A stretch of 64,000 nucleotides of DNA from Myxococcales bacterium. GTDB taxonomy: Bacteria; Myxococcota_A; Bradymonadia; UBA7976; UBA1532. The DNA lies in the NCBI GenBank assembly GCA_020633555.1, contig JACKDL010000009.1, forward strand, positions 124,001 to 188,000. Reading direction: 5' to 3'. The notes under the pieces were generated by a model. The model searched no databases. It was not told the DNA's origin and saw only the letters and a program-made list of their open reading frames with translations. Made by a program: the position numbers and the translations under genes. Positions 42,607 to 51,371 of the stretch are shown in pieces. Position 1 is the stretch's first letter. Each line of letters opens with the position of its first letter.

Positions 42607-44395
42607 TCACGCCCTGGGGTGGGCCGCTGCCCTGGTGGGCGCCCTGCTGGCGGGCTGCCTGGAGGGCGCGCCGCCGGTGACGCCCACCGCCGATCCGGGC
42701 CTGTTCGATCACCCCCAGGCCCTGATCTTCGCCGGCGACTGGCTGGTGGTGGCCAACACCCACTACCGCGCCACCGGCTGGACGGGCGGTGACGTGGTGG
42801 TGCTGGACCCGGTGACCGGCGCCGTGGTCAACCGCATCCCCACCAGCACCCCCAACCCGCAGGCCCTGGCCATCCACGGAGACACCCTGCTGGTGCTGGC
42901 CACCGGCGCGCTGGATCTGGGCGACTTCGACCGCCCGCAGGCCGCCACCGACGGCGCCCTGGACGGCCTGCCCATCACCACCCTGGCCACCGCCAGCGCC
43001 CCCGCCTGGTCGCTGCCCGTGCCCCGCCAGCCCGCCGCCGCCGTGCCCGCTGAGGCCCCGGTGGATCTCGCCGTCGTGGGCGACCGCGCCCTGATCACCA
43101 GCGGGGTGAGCAACGCGGTGATCCCGGTGAATCTGGCCGCGCGCCGGCTGGAGGCGCCGGTGTGGCTGGGCGCGCCCGACGTGGGCCTGGGCAGCGTGCA
43201 GCCCTGGCGCGAGCGCTTCGCCGTGGTGGACTTCAACAGCGACCGGCTGACCGTGGTGGAGGCCGACGGCACCCCCTGGCCCTGCGCCGTGGATCTGGGC
43301 GTGTCGCCCGGCAACGTCGAGGGCCCCGGCCCCCTGTCGGTGCAGGGCGACGACCTTTATGTGGTGCTCACCTTCTCCAGCACCCTGCGGCATGTGGATC
43401 TGGGGCGGCTGGATCCCGCCGCCCCAGGCTGCGGCGCGCAGGTCACCACCGTGGCCCGCCCCGTGGGCAACGTGCCCAACGACCTGCACGTGCGCGGCGA
43501 CGCCGCCTGGGTGGTGGACTCGGGCGACAACAACCTGGTGGCCTACAGCCTGGCCGACGGCAAGGCCGGCGAGCGGGTGGCCCTGGCCCCGGGCGCCAAC
43601 CCGTGGCACGCCGCGTGGCGCGCCGACGGCCGCCTGCTGGCCGTCACCGAGTGGGCCGCCCACGGCGTGACCCTGCGCGACATGCTCACGGGCGCCGTGC
43701 GTCGGGTGGGCGCCGACGCAACCCCGGTCGCCCCCCCGCCCGCCCCCGCCGACGCCGCCGAGAGCCTGGCCGACGCCGTGGTGGACGCCCCGGGCGCCGA
43801 TCCCGAGGCCGACTTCGGCGACCCCGCCCGGGCCGCCAACGGGGTGCGCGGCGCGGGCGACGCGGGCGGCAGCTTCGACGTCTACAGCATCCCCGCTGGC
43901 GAGCACCTGGTGCTGGGCTGGGGCGGCCGCGCCCTGGTGGACGGCCCCGGCCCCGACCTGGTGGTGTTCGAGAACGCCTTCCGAAGTGGCGGCCCCGAGG
44001 TGTTCATGGAGCTGGCGGTGGTGGAGCTGAGCCCCGACGGCGAGCGCTGGGTGGCCTTCCCCCACGCCTACCTGGCCGAGGATCCCACCGTGTTCGTCGC
44101 CGATCCCGCCGCCTGGGTGGGCTTCGCCGGCCGCACCCCCGTGCGCCTGCACGCCGAGGACTTCGCCGTCGACCCCTTCGACCCCCAGGCCGGCGGCGAT
44201 CGGTTCGACCTGGCCGATCTGCCCGCCGCAGACGCCGTGACCGCCGCAATCCTCACCGACGGCGCCCGCTTCGTGCGCCTGAGCGCCGCCGCCGACCACC
44301 TGGACCCCCGCACGGGCGAGCCCTTCGTCACCCACCCCGCCCACACCGGCCCCGACATCGACGGCGTCGCCGCCCGCTGGCTGGTGGACCGCTGA
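42566..44395 (+). CDS. YncE-like beta-propeller lipoprotein with C-terminal surface domain
   Basis: 609 residues. The ATG at 42566 follows AGGAGAGG; lipobox LLAGC (Cys at about 31). Residues about 45-375 contain repeated blade-like stretches (LVVANTHYR, LALIT-type, AWVVDSGDNNLVAYSL) as in YncE/beta-propeller proteins. From about residue 400 comes a domain with LVVFENAFRSGGPEVFMELAVVELS and a Ca-binding-like DPFDPQAGGDRFDLADL, found in exported proteins paired with TonB receptors. It is divergent from the receptor gene and may present the ligand to it; that is inference. Confidence 0.72.
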   Translation: MGLRTLLGAVRPRNHALGWAAALVGALLAGCLEGAPPVTPTADPGLFDHPQALIFAGDWLVVANTHYRATGWTGGDVVVLDPVTGAVVNRIPTSTPNPQALAIHGDTLLVLATGALDLGDFDRPQAATDGALDGLPITTLATASAPAWSLPVPRQPAAAVPAEAPVDLAVVGDRALITSGVSNAVIPVNLAARRLEAPVWLGAPDVGLGSVQPWRERFAVVDFNSDRLTVVEADGTPWPCAVDLGVSPGNVEGPGPLSVQGDDLYVVLTFSSTLRHVDLGRLDPAAPGCGAQVTTVARPVGNVPNDLHVRGDAAWVVDSGDNNLVAYSLADGKAGERVALAPGANPWHAAWRADGRLLAVTEWAAHGVTLRDMLTGAVRRVGADATPVAPPPAPADAAESLADAVVDAPGADPEADFGDPARAANGVRGAGDAGGSFDVYSIPAGEHLVLGWGGRALVDGPGPDLVVFENAFRSGGPEVFMELAVVELSPDGERWVAFPHAYLAEDPTVFVADPAAWVGFAGRTPVRLHAEDFAVDPFDPQAGGDRFDLADLPAADAVTAAILTDGARFVRLSAAADHLDPRTGEPFVTHPAHTGPDIDGVAARWLVDR

Positions 44396-44466
44396 CGGAG
44401 CCCCGGCGGGCGAGCGCGAAAAAGAACTTGCCCCCCGCCCGGCTTTTCAATACTTTCCGCGCGCTC

Positions 44467-44541
<75 letters not shown>

Positions 44542-44545
44542 CTCG

Positions 44546-44585
44546 AAAGCCCGTCAGAGGAAACTCTGGCGGGCTTTTTCTTTTT
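44546..44585 (+). terminator. Intrinsic terminator of the tRNA gene
   Basis: AAAGCCCGTCAGAG, loop GAAA, CTCTGGCGGGCTTT followed by TTCTTTTT: a long stem with one mismatch, a GNRA loop and a T-rich tail. The clearest terminator in the window. Confidence 0.9.
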
Positions 44586-44598
44586 CGGCGGCTTGGAC

Positions 44599-45168
44599 TC
44601 AGTCCTCCATGCCCATCAACCGGCGCAGCTCGGCGGTGGACCACGCCAGGCCGTTGTTCTCGAGGGTCGCCAGGACCTCAACGAGCTCGCGCGGTGGGCT
44701 CCTCAGGGCGCGTGTCTGCTCGTTGAGCACCCGCACGACGACCCCAGGCGCCAGGTCGAGCAGGTCGAGCACGAATTCATCGGGGTGAAGGACCGCCAAA
44801 CCCAGGGGCTCCAGGGCAGAGGCGGGAAAGTCTTTCCGGTTCGCGGTTACGATGGCCTGGGCGCCGCAACGGATGGCGGCGGCGACAACGTGACGATCAT
44901 CGGGGTCAGGCAAGACCAACCCGTCGATCAGCGGCTCGTATCCGGTGACGAGCACATCACGTACGGCTCGGTTCATCAGCGAGCGGCTGCGGGCCAGCCG
45001 GTCCGAGGTCAGGTCGGGCCTGACTCTCTGGATGGACCGGAAGCACTCGTCGAGGATCAGGTCGGTCCACTTGGCGGTGACGAGGTCGGTCTGGGCCAGG
45101 CGGACCAGCAGGTCACGGAGCGGGGCCGGGTACAGAACGCAGGCGTCGTAGACCACCGTGAAGCCCAT
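44599..45168 (-). CDS. PIN-domain ribonuclease toxin
   Basis: 189 residues. VVYDACVLYPA at the start gives the first acidic residue of the PIN active site; ILDECFRS, LPDPDDRHVVAAAI and AIVTANRKDFP supply the others. The size (189) is that of the longer PIN proteins paired with HTH antitoxins. PIN toxins of the VapC type cut RNA, often tRNA. It begins 18 bases after the antitoxin-like gene 45187-45639 in the same direction, as is usual for such pairs. It lies directly beside a tRNA gene and is less GC-rich than the flanking genes. Confidence 0.82.
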   Translation of the reverse strand: MGFTVVYDACVLYPAPLRDLLVRLAQTDLVTAKWTDLILDECFRSIQRVRPDLTSDRLARSRSLMNRAVRDVLVTGYEPLIDGLVLPDPDDRHVVAAAIRCGAQAIVTANRKDFPASALEPLGLAVLHPDEFVLDLLDLAPGVVVRVLNEQTRALRSPPRELVEVLATLENNGLAWSTAELRRLMGMED

Positions 45169-45186
45169 GAGGGTCCTCCTGGTGCC

Positions 45187-45639
45187 TCAGTAACCCATGC
45201 CCAATGCCTGACCTTCGGCGGTCAGTTCGTCCAGCACCTGTTGACGCTCGGCGTCGTCCCGACGCTTGTAGTCGAGCACGTCCATCACCCGGACCCTCCG
45301 GTGGGTGCCCACCTTGCGAAAGGGGATGTCTCCGGACTCCAGGAGCCCCACCAGGAAAGGTCGGGAGACGCCCAGCATCTCGGCCGCCTTCTGGGTGGTG
45401 ACTTCGGCTTCCACGGGCATCACGGTGACGGCGTGGCCGTTGGCCATGTGAGTGAGGATACGGACCAGCAGGTGGAGCGCCTCGCCGGGCAGCGTGATCT
45501 CCGGGCCAGCCTCGGCCTGCTCCGGCACCAGACGGATACGAGCCGGCTTCTGGGTCTGCACCTCTCGCAGGGCTTCCACGGCGGCCTGGGCCGTCGTCAC
45601 CTCACTGTGGTCGGGGAGCTTGAATGCTGCGTGGACCAT
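45187..45639 (-). CDS. Excisionase-type HTH antitoxin
   Basis: 150 residues from the ATG at 45639, preceded by GGAGG 6 bases away. VTTQKAAEMLGVSRPFLVGLLESGDIPFRKVGTHRRVR is in pieces a MerR/excisionase-like helix-turn-helix at about residues 82-120. The N-terminal part (EALREVQTQK.., ILTHMANGHAVTVMP) is typical of this antitoxin family, where it neutralises a PIN toxin. The pair normally represses its own promoter. The toxin gene follows immediately. Confidence 0.82.
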   Translation of the reverse strand: MVHAAFKLPDHSEVTTAQAAVEALREVQTQKPARIRLVPEQAEAGPEITLPGEALHLLVRILTHMANGHAVTVMPVEAEVTTQKAAEMLGVSRPFLVGLLESGDIPFRKVGTHRRVRVMDVLDYKRRDDAERQQVLDELTAEGQALGMGY

Positions 45640-45821
45640 GCGGCACCTCCACACAGAGCCTAGCCGTCAAACGAAATAAACAAAAGCGTCTCCCAGCGAA
45701 GCTGCCTAGAGTTCGGCGCCTTGGCTTGGACCCAAGGTGATTGCGCAACCGGTGAGGCACCCGTGCCGCGCACGGCGCCGGGCCCCTTGACCCGGCGTCG
45801 CCCCTGAACGAGCCTGGCCGT

Positions 45822-48800
45822 ATGGGCGACACACGGGTTCCGGGGCTCTACGAGCGGATCATCGACGAGGCGCTGGCGGCGCGGCTGGGCGACACGCCCG
45901 CCGAGCGGCGCGCGTTGAGCCGGGGCGAGGCACCACGCCGGCTGGCGGGGCACCTGGCCGACTACCTTCAACGGGCGCTGAGCGGCCTGGAGCCGCAGGC
46001 GCAGGTGGCGGCGGTGAACGCAGTGCTGGACGCCTTGGCCGGCCAGCTCGAGGGCTTCGTGCAGCCCGAGGACCGGCTGCGCCCCGAGCTGCTGACGGCC
46101 ATCACCGACGGCCGGCCACCGCCGACGCGGCCCGACGTGCCCCTGAGCGAGGCCGCGCTGTTCATGAACGCCCGTGGGGAGCGCCGCCTGGGCGTAGAGC
46201 TGCGCAAGGAGCTGGCGAGCGCCGACGGGGTGGACCTGATCGTCGCCTTCCTGCTGTGGAGCGGCTACCTGACCCTGCGGGACCACCTGGCCGGCGTGGT
46301 GGCCCGCGGCGGCACGGTGCGGGTCATCTCGACGCCCTACCGCGGGGTGACCGAGGCCCGCGTGCTGGACGACCTGCAGCAGATGGGCGCCCAGGTGCGC
46401 ATCGCCTACGACACCCAGAGCACCCGGCTGCACGCGAAGGCCTGGATCCTGAAGCGCCACAGCGGCTTCAGCACGGCCTTCGTGGGCTCGTCGAACCTGT
46501 CGAAGTCAGCCCTGCACAGTGGCCTGGAGTGGAACGTGCGCCTGAGCGCGGTGGAGAACCGCGCGGTGCTGGCTGAGCTGCAGGGCATGTTCGACCACTA
46601 CTGGGGCGATCCCGACTTCCAGCCCTATGAGCGCGCGCAGTTCCTGGTGGCGCGCAAGGCCGAGCGCGGGTCCGACGCCCTGCACACCGTGTTTGCGCTG
46701 CGCCCGCGGCCCTTCCAGCGCGACATCCTGGAGCGGCTGGACGCCGAGCGCGCGGTGCACGACCACCACCGCAACCTGGTGGTGGCGGCCACCGGCACGG
46801 GGAAGACGGTGGTGGCCGCGCTGGACTACGCGCGGCAGGCCCTGCGCGACGGCCGCCGCCCGCGGCTGCTGTTCGTGGTGCACCGCAAAGAGATCCTGCG
46901 CCAGGCCCGCGACACCTTCCGGCACGCCGTGGGCGATGGGAGCTTTGGCGAGCTCTTGGTGGACGGCGAGGAGCCGGTGGACTGGCAGCACGTGTTCGCG
47001 TCCATCCAGTCGCTGCGCTCGCGCATGGATCGCTTTGATCCCAAGCACTTCCAGCACGTCATCGTGGATGAGTTCCACCACGCTGAGGCCCGCTCGTACC
47101 AGGCCCTGCTGGATCACGTCGCGCCCGCCGAGCTGGTGGGGCTGACGGCCACGCCCGAGCGGAGCGACGGCCTGGATGTGTTGCGCCACTTCGGTGGCCG
47201 GGTGGCCGCCGAGATCCGGCTGTGGGATGCCATCGACCGCGGCTTCCTGGTGCCCTTCAGCTACTTCGTGGTGCACGACGGGGTCGACCTGTCGCGGGTG
47301 ACCTGGCGGCGAGGCAGCTACGACCAGGCCGAGCTGAACCGGCTGTACACCGGCCACACGGCGCGGGCCCACCTGATCACCCACGCCGTGCAGCGCCACG
47401 TGGCCGACGCGCAGGCCATGCGGGCCATCGGCTTCTGCGTGGGGGTGGATCACGCGCGGTTCATGGCCCAGGCCTTCAACGCGGGCGGGGTGAAGGCGGC
47501 CGTCCTGCTGGGGGACACGCCAAAGGCCGAGCGGGCCGATCTGCTGGCGGCCCTGCAGAGCGAAGCCCCCGACCGCCCCCGGATCCTGTTCGCCGTGGAC
47601 GTGCTGAACGAGGGCGTCGACCTGCCCGCCGTGGACACGGTGCTGCTGCTGCGCCCCACCGAGAGCGCCACCGTGTTCCTGCAGCAGCTCGGCCGCGGGC
47701 TGCGCCGAGCGCCGGGCAAGCGCGGCCTGACCGTGCTGGACTTCGTGGGCACGCCCAACCGGCGCTTCCGCTTCGACCTGAAGCTGCGGGCGTTGACGGG
47801 CGCGTCGCGGCGGCAGCTTCGCGAGCACGTGCAGCAGGACTTCCCGTGGCTGCCCGCGGGCTGCGAGGTGCAGTTCGATCGCCAGAGCCGCGAGCTGGTG
47901 CTGGAGAACCTGCGCCAGGGCATCGGGGTGGACAAGCGCAGCCTGGTGGCCGAGCTGAAGCGGCTGGGCGACGTGCCGCTGGGCGACCTGCTGGCCGACG
48001 CGGGCCTGGAGCTGGCCGATGTGTACCGCAAGCGCAGCCTGACGGATCTGCGGCGCGCCGCGGGCTTCGCTGTGTCGCCCGCCGGGCCCGATGAGGACGC
48101 GCTGGGCCGGGCGCTGGGGCGGCTGATCCACGTGGACGACCCCGAACGCCTGGACATCTGGCTGCGCCTGGTGGACCGCCTGCTGCCGCCGCCCCCAGCG
48201 GCAGACGAACGCGCCAACCGGCACCGGCTGATGCTGAGCACTGCCCTGTTCGGTGCAGAAGCCGTGGGGCCCGACGCCCTGGCCCCGCTGTGGGCCCACC
48301 CGGCCCTGCGCGCCGAGTTGGTGGAGTTGCTGGCCTACCTGCGTGCCACCCAGCCCTTGGTCACCGTGCCGTTGCCTGGGCCGGCGCCCCTGCACGTGCA
48401 CGCGCAATACACCCGCAATGAGATCATGGCGGCCTTCGGCGACCTGCGCGGCGGCCAGCTCTACGAGCCCCGCGAGGGCGTGGTGTACCTGTCCGACCCC
48501 AAGGTGAACCTGCTGTTCGTCACCATCCAGAAGGACCCCGACGACTACTCGCCGAGCACCCTGTACCGCGACCACGCGCTGAGCCCCGACCGCTTCCACT
48601 GGGAGTCACAGAGCCGCACCCGCCCCCACGACACCAAGGGCCAGCGCCACGTGCGCCACGCCGAGCTGGGCGTCACCCCGCTGCTGTTTATGCGAGCGAC
48701 CAAGAAGGACGACCGGGGCGAGACCCTGCCCTTCGTGTGCCTGGGCCCGCTGAGCCTGCTGAGTCACCAGGGCGAGCGCCCCATGCAGATTGAGTGGAAG

Positions 48801-48857
48801 CTGGCCCACCCCATGCGCGAAGCCCACTTCCGCGAGGCGCGGGTGGCCGCGAGCTGA
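45822..48857 (+). CDS. PLD nuclease - SF2 helicase - DUF3427 protein
   Basis: 1011 residues. About 110-235 is a phospholipase-D-like nuclease domain (LHAKAWIL at 203-210, GSSNLS at 222-227; like others of this subfamily it lacks the last Asp of HxKx4D). About 280-660 is a superfamily 2 helicase: ATGTGKT, DEFHH, GLTATPER, and the C-terminal half with NEGVDLPAVD and QQLGRGLRR. About 800-1000 is DUF3427 (SPDRFHWESQS, FVCLGP, GERPMQIEW). Such proteins are common in defence islands and are thought to process foreign DNA. No clear Shine-Dalgarno before the ATG. Confidence 0.87.
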   Translation: MGDTRVPGLYERIIDEALAARLGDTPAERRALSRGEAPRRLAGHLADYLQRALSGLEPQAQVAAVNAVLDALAGQLEGFVQPEDRLRPELLTAITDGRPPPTRPDVPLSEAALFMNARGERRLGVELRKELASADGVDLIVAFLLWSGYLTLRDHLAGVVARGGTVRVISTPYRGVTEARVLDDLQQMGAQVRIAYDTQSTRLHAKAWILKRHSGFSTAFVGSSNLSKSALHSGLEWNVRLSAVENRAVLAELQGMFDHYWGDPDFQPYERAQFLVARKAERGSDALHTVFALRPRPFQRDILERLDAERAVHDHHRNLVVAATGTGKTVVAALDYARQALRDGRRPRLLFVVHRKEILRQARDTFRHAVGDGSFGELLVDGEEPVDWQHVFASIQSLRSRMDRFDPKHFQHVIVDEFHHAEARSYQALLDHVAPAELVGLTATPERSDGLDVLRHFGGRVAAEIRLWDAIDRGFLVPFSYFVVHDGVDLSRVTWRRGSYDQAELNRLYTGHTARAHLITHAVQRHVADAQAMRAIGFCVGVDHARFMAQAFNAGGVKAAVLLGDTPKAERADLLAALQSEAPDRPRILFAVDVLNEGVDLPAVDTVLLLRPTESATVFLQQLGRGLRRAPGKRGLTVLDFVGTPNRRFRFDLKLRALTGASRRQLREHVQQDFPWLPAGCEVQFDRQSRELVLENLRQGIGVDKRSLVAELKRLGDVPLGDLLADAGLELADVYRKRSLTDLRRAAGFAVSPAGPDEDALGRALGRLIHVDDPERLDIWLRLVDRLLPPPPAADERANRHRLMLSTALFGAEAVGPDALAPLWAHPALRAELVELLAYLRATQPLVTVPLPGPAPLHVHAQYTRNEIMAAFGDLRGGQLYEPREGVVYLSDPKVNLLFVTIQKDPDDYSPSTLYRDHALSPDRFHWESQSRTRPHDTKGQRHVRHAELGVTPLLFMRATKKDDRGETLPFVCLGPLSLLSHQGERPMQIEWKLAHPMREAHFREARVAAS

Positions 48858-48970
48858 GGCGGCGTCTGACGGAACTCCCGTAAGACAAGACGTTTTACCC
48901 AACGCCGCGCAACACACCAAGCCGTTCAATTACAAGCACTTACAACCACACCCGTCATCCAGGCAGCCCC

Positions 48971-49837
48971 TCACCCGCCCGGGCGGACGCACAGCCGTGG
49001 GGCGGCCAGCAGGCGCAGGGTGTGTTCGGCGGCGTGCAGGGCGGCCAGGCCGTCGGGCAGCGAGGCCAGGGGGCCGGGGGCGCCCGTGCGGCACAGGGTG
49101 ACGAAGGCGTCGAGCTGGGCGGCCAGGGGCTCGGGGCCGGCCGCGAGCGCGGCCGGGCGCAGGTCGACGGGGGCGGGGCCCACCTGCCAGCGGCGGCGGC
49201 GGCGCGGGGCGGCGGCGTCCACGGTGAGGGTGAAGGGGCGGCCGCCAGCGGTGCCGTGAAGCTGCAGCGCCCGGGGGTGGCCGGCGGCGCCCTGCACGTC
49301 CACGGGGCCCAGCAGCCAGGCCAGCAGGTCCAGGTCGTGGATGGCCAGGTCGCGGGCGGCGTCCAGGGCCCAGCGGCGGCGGGGGGCGGGGCCCAGGCGC
49401 TCGATGGCGAGGGGGCCGGCGTGCTCGGCCAGGGCGGCGCGCAGGGCGGGCAGGGCCGGGTTGAAGCGCTCCACGTGGCCCACGGCGGCGGGGGGGCCGG
49501 CGGCGAAGGCGTCCACCAGGGCGTGGGCCTCGGCCCTGGAGGGGGCCAGGGGCTTCTCGATGAGGGTGGCGACGCCGGCCTGGGCCAGGGCCCGGCCCGC
49601 GGCGGCGTGGCGGGCGGGCGGGGTGGCCAGGATGGCGGCGTCCAGGCCCAGGGCGAGCAGCGCGGGCAGGTCGGGGAGCACCGGGTGGCCGGGCAGGGCG
49701 CCGTGGCGGTCGCCGGCGGGATCGGCCGCGCCCACCAGGGTGACGCCGGGGTGGGCCGCCGCCAGCCGGGCATGGTGCCGCCCGATGGCGCCCAGGCCGA
49801 CAATGCCCAGGCGCAGGGTCGACGGCAGGGGGGTCAA
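48971..49837 (-). CDS. Gfo/Idh/MocA family oxidoreductase
   Basis: 288 residues. The TTG at 49837 overlaps the stop of the upstream J-domain gene (TTGA) and lies just before the NAD-binding GIVGLGAIGRHHARL. ILATPPARH, LIEKPLA and VGHVERFNPAL are the conserved Gfo/Idh features (Lys of EKP). The C-terminal half is the sheet domain, with DLAIHDLDLLAWLLG. It is probably a nucleotide-sugar dehydrogenase: the neighbouring acetyltransferase (50310) is of the WlbB/WbpD type, and WlbA/WbpB-type dehydrogenases belong to this family. Substrate not proven. Confidence 0.8.
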   Translation of the reverse strand: MTPLPSTLRLGIVGLGAIGRHHARLAAAHPGVTLVGAADPAGDRHGALPGHPVLPDLPALLALGLDAAILATPPARHAAAGRALAQAGVATLIEKPLAPSRAEAHALVDAFAAGPPAAVGHVERFNPALPALRAALAEHAGPLAIERLGPAPRRRWALDAARDLAIHDLDLLAWLLGPVDVQGAAGHPRALQLHGTAGGRPFTLTVDAAAPRRRRRWQVGPAPVDLRPAALAAGPEPLAAQLDAFVTLCRTGAPGPLASLPDGLAALHAAEHTLRLLAAPRLCVRPGG

Positions 49838-50313
49838 CTGGACCGGCGGCTCTCGCGCCCGGTGAGCAGGGCGGTCAGCTCCTGGTAGGCCAGGTTGATG
49901 GCCTGCGCCTTCTCGTGGGCCCGGGCCTCGGCGGCGGGGTCGTGGGCGAAGCGGTCGGGGTGGTGCTGGCGCATGAGGTTGCGGTAGGCGCGCTTCACCT
50001 CGTCGAGGCTGGCGCCGCGCTGCAGGCCCAGGGTGCGGTAGTGATCCACCGAGCTGATGCGGCGGTCGGCCTGGCGCTGGGCCTTCTGGGCCTCGGCCTG
50101 CAGCTTGTTGATCCAGGCCCACAGATCGGCCTCGACCTGCTCGAGCTGGGCCTGCGCGGCCTTCTTCGCCTCGTCCAGGGCGGCGTTCACCTGGTCCACG
50201 CGGGCCTTCACCCGCGGGTTGTCCAGGGCCGCCTCGGCCGCGGCCTTCCCGGCCACGCCGGCGGCCTTCGCGGCCGTGCGGGCCGCCGCCTTCACCCGGT
50301 CGAAGAGGCTCAC
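49834..50313 (-). CDS. J-domain (DnaJ-like) protein
   Basis: 159 residues. A long Ala/Lys-rich helical N-terminus (about 1-85, probably coiled coil) is followed by a J domain at about 90-155: YRTLGLQRGASLDEVKRAYR, then HHPDRF with the HPD tripeptide that activates DnaK. No Gly/Phe or zinc domain. It overlaps both neighbours by 4 bases (stop within the oxidoreductase start, start within the acetyltransferase stop), so the sugar genes and this chaperone cofactor are translated together, which is unusual. Confidence 0.83.
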   Translation of the reverse strand: MSLFDRVKAAARTAAKAAGVAGKAAAEAALDNPRVKARVDQVNAALDEAKKAAQAQLEQVEADLWAWINKLQAEAQKAQRQADRRISSVDHYRTLGLQRGASLDEVKRAYRNLMRQHHPDRFAHDPAAEARAHEKAQAINLAYQELTALLTGRESRRSS

Positions 50314-51227
50314 GCCGGCTCGGTCTCCATGGTGACCTGGTGGCCCTGGCGGCCGTACGTGCGGCCGCAGTCGCCGCAGGTGCAGCGCTCCACGCCGTCG
50401 GCGTCGGTGCCCAGGGGCAGGGTGGCGCCACAGAAGCAGGCCCAGCCCTTCAGGCGGGCGGGGTTGCCGTACACCAGCGCGTAGTCGGGCACGTCCTTGG
50501 TGACCACCGCGCCGGCGCCCACGAAGCAGTACTGGCCCAGGGTGTTGCCGCAGACGATGGTGGCGTTGGCGCCGATGCTCGCGCCGCGCTTGCAGCGCGT
50601 CTCCAGGTACTGGCCGCGGCGGGGGTAGGCGCTGCGGGGGGTGCCCACGTTGGTGAACACCATGGACGGGCCGCAGAACACGTCGTCCTCGAGCACCACG
50701 CCGGAGTACACCGAGACGTTGTTCTGGATCTTCACGTTGTCACCCAGGGTGACCCCGCGCTCGACCACCACGTTCTGGCCCAGGATGCAGCCCTTGCCCA
50801 GGGTGACCGGGCCCAGCAGCTTGCTGAAGTGCCAGATCTTGGTGCCGGCGCCGATCTCGACCTCGCCGCTGATCTGGGCGGTGGGGTGCACGAAGTGGTC
50901 GCTGGGCGGGGCGGGCGGGGGCAGGGCCTCGAGGAAGCCGGCGCACAGCTCGTCCAGGGGCAGCGCGGCCACCAGGCGGCGGCCGCGGGCGGCGGCCTGG
51001 CCTCGCAGGCGGGGCGGCACGGGGCCCTCGCAGAGCACGTCTTTGCCGGCGGCCAACAGGGCGGCGATGGCGCCCTCGGGCTCGGCCACGGCCACGGCCA
51101 CGGTGGCGGCGTCGGCGGTGAGGGCGGCCGGCAGATCCACGAAGACCTGGGCGCCACGGCCGGCGTGCGCGAAGGCGGCCTTGACCGCGTGGCCGGTGGC
51201 GCTGGCGTCGACGAGGGCGATGAGCAT
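50310..51227 (-). CDS. LbH acetyltransferase (WlbB/WbpD-like) with an N-terminal half-Rossmann domain and a zinc ribbon
   Basis: 305 residues from the ATG at 51227 (GGAG upstream; an in-frame start at 51305 is less likely). Residues about 1-105 resemble half of a Gfo/Idh oxidoreductase (VAVAVAEPEGAIAALLAAGKDVLCEGP). About 110-255 is a left-handed beta-helix acetyltransferase (VHPTAQISGEVEIGAGTKIWHF, GCILGQNVVV, VFTNVGTPRSAYPRR, GAGAVVTKDVPDYALVYGNPA), closest to UDP-2-acetamido-3-amino-glucuronate N-acetyltransferases. The last 45 residues hold four cysteines (CFCGATL, CTCGDCG), probably a zinc ribbon. Confidence 0.8.
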   Translation of the reverse strand: MLIALVDASATGHAVKAAFAHAGRGAQVFVDLPAALTADAATVAVAVAEPEGAIAALLAAGKDVLCEGPVPPRLRGQAAARGRRLVAALPLDELCAGFLEALPPPAPPSDHFVHPTAQISGEVEIGAGTKIWHFSKLLGPVTLGKGCILGQNVVVERGVTLGDNVKIQNNVSVYSGVVLEDDVFCGPSMVFTNVGTPRSAYPRRGQYLETRCKRGASIGANATIVCGNTLGQYCFVGAGAVVTKDVPDYALVYGNPARLKGWACFCGATLPLGTDADGVERCTCGDCGRTYGRQGHQVTMETEPA

Positions 51228-51371
51228 GGCGGGGCGCTCCGAAGGGCCGCGGGACGGCGGCATCTTGGTGGATGGGCCCCGGGCCTGTCCACCGGTGGCG
51301 CGCAACGCGGCGGCGGCCCGGGCGTCCCCCCTGCGCTATCCTCTGCTCCGCCCCGCCCCCGCGAGGACCTG

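Noticed and set aside
44599..45639. Prophage attachment remnant at tRNA-Ala
   Set aside because: No integrase and no second copy of the tRNA 3' end were seen in the window.
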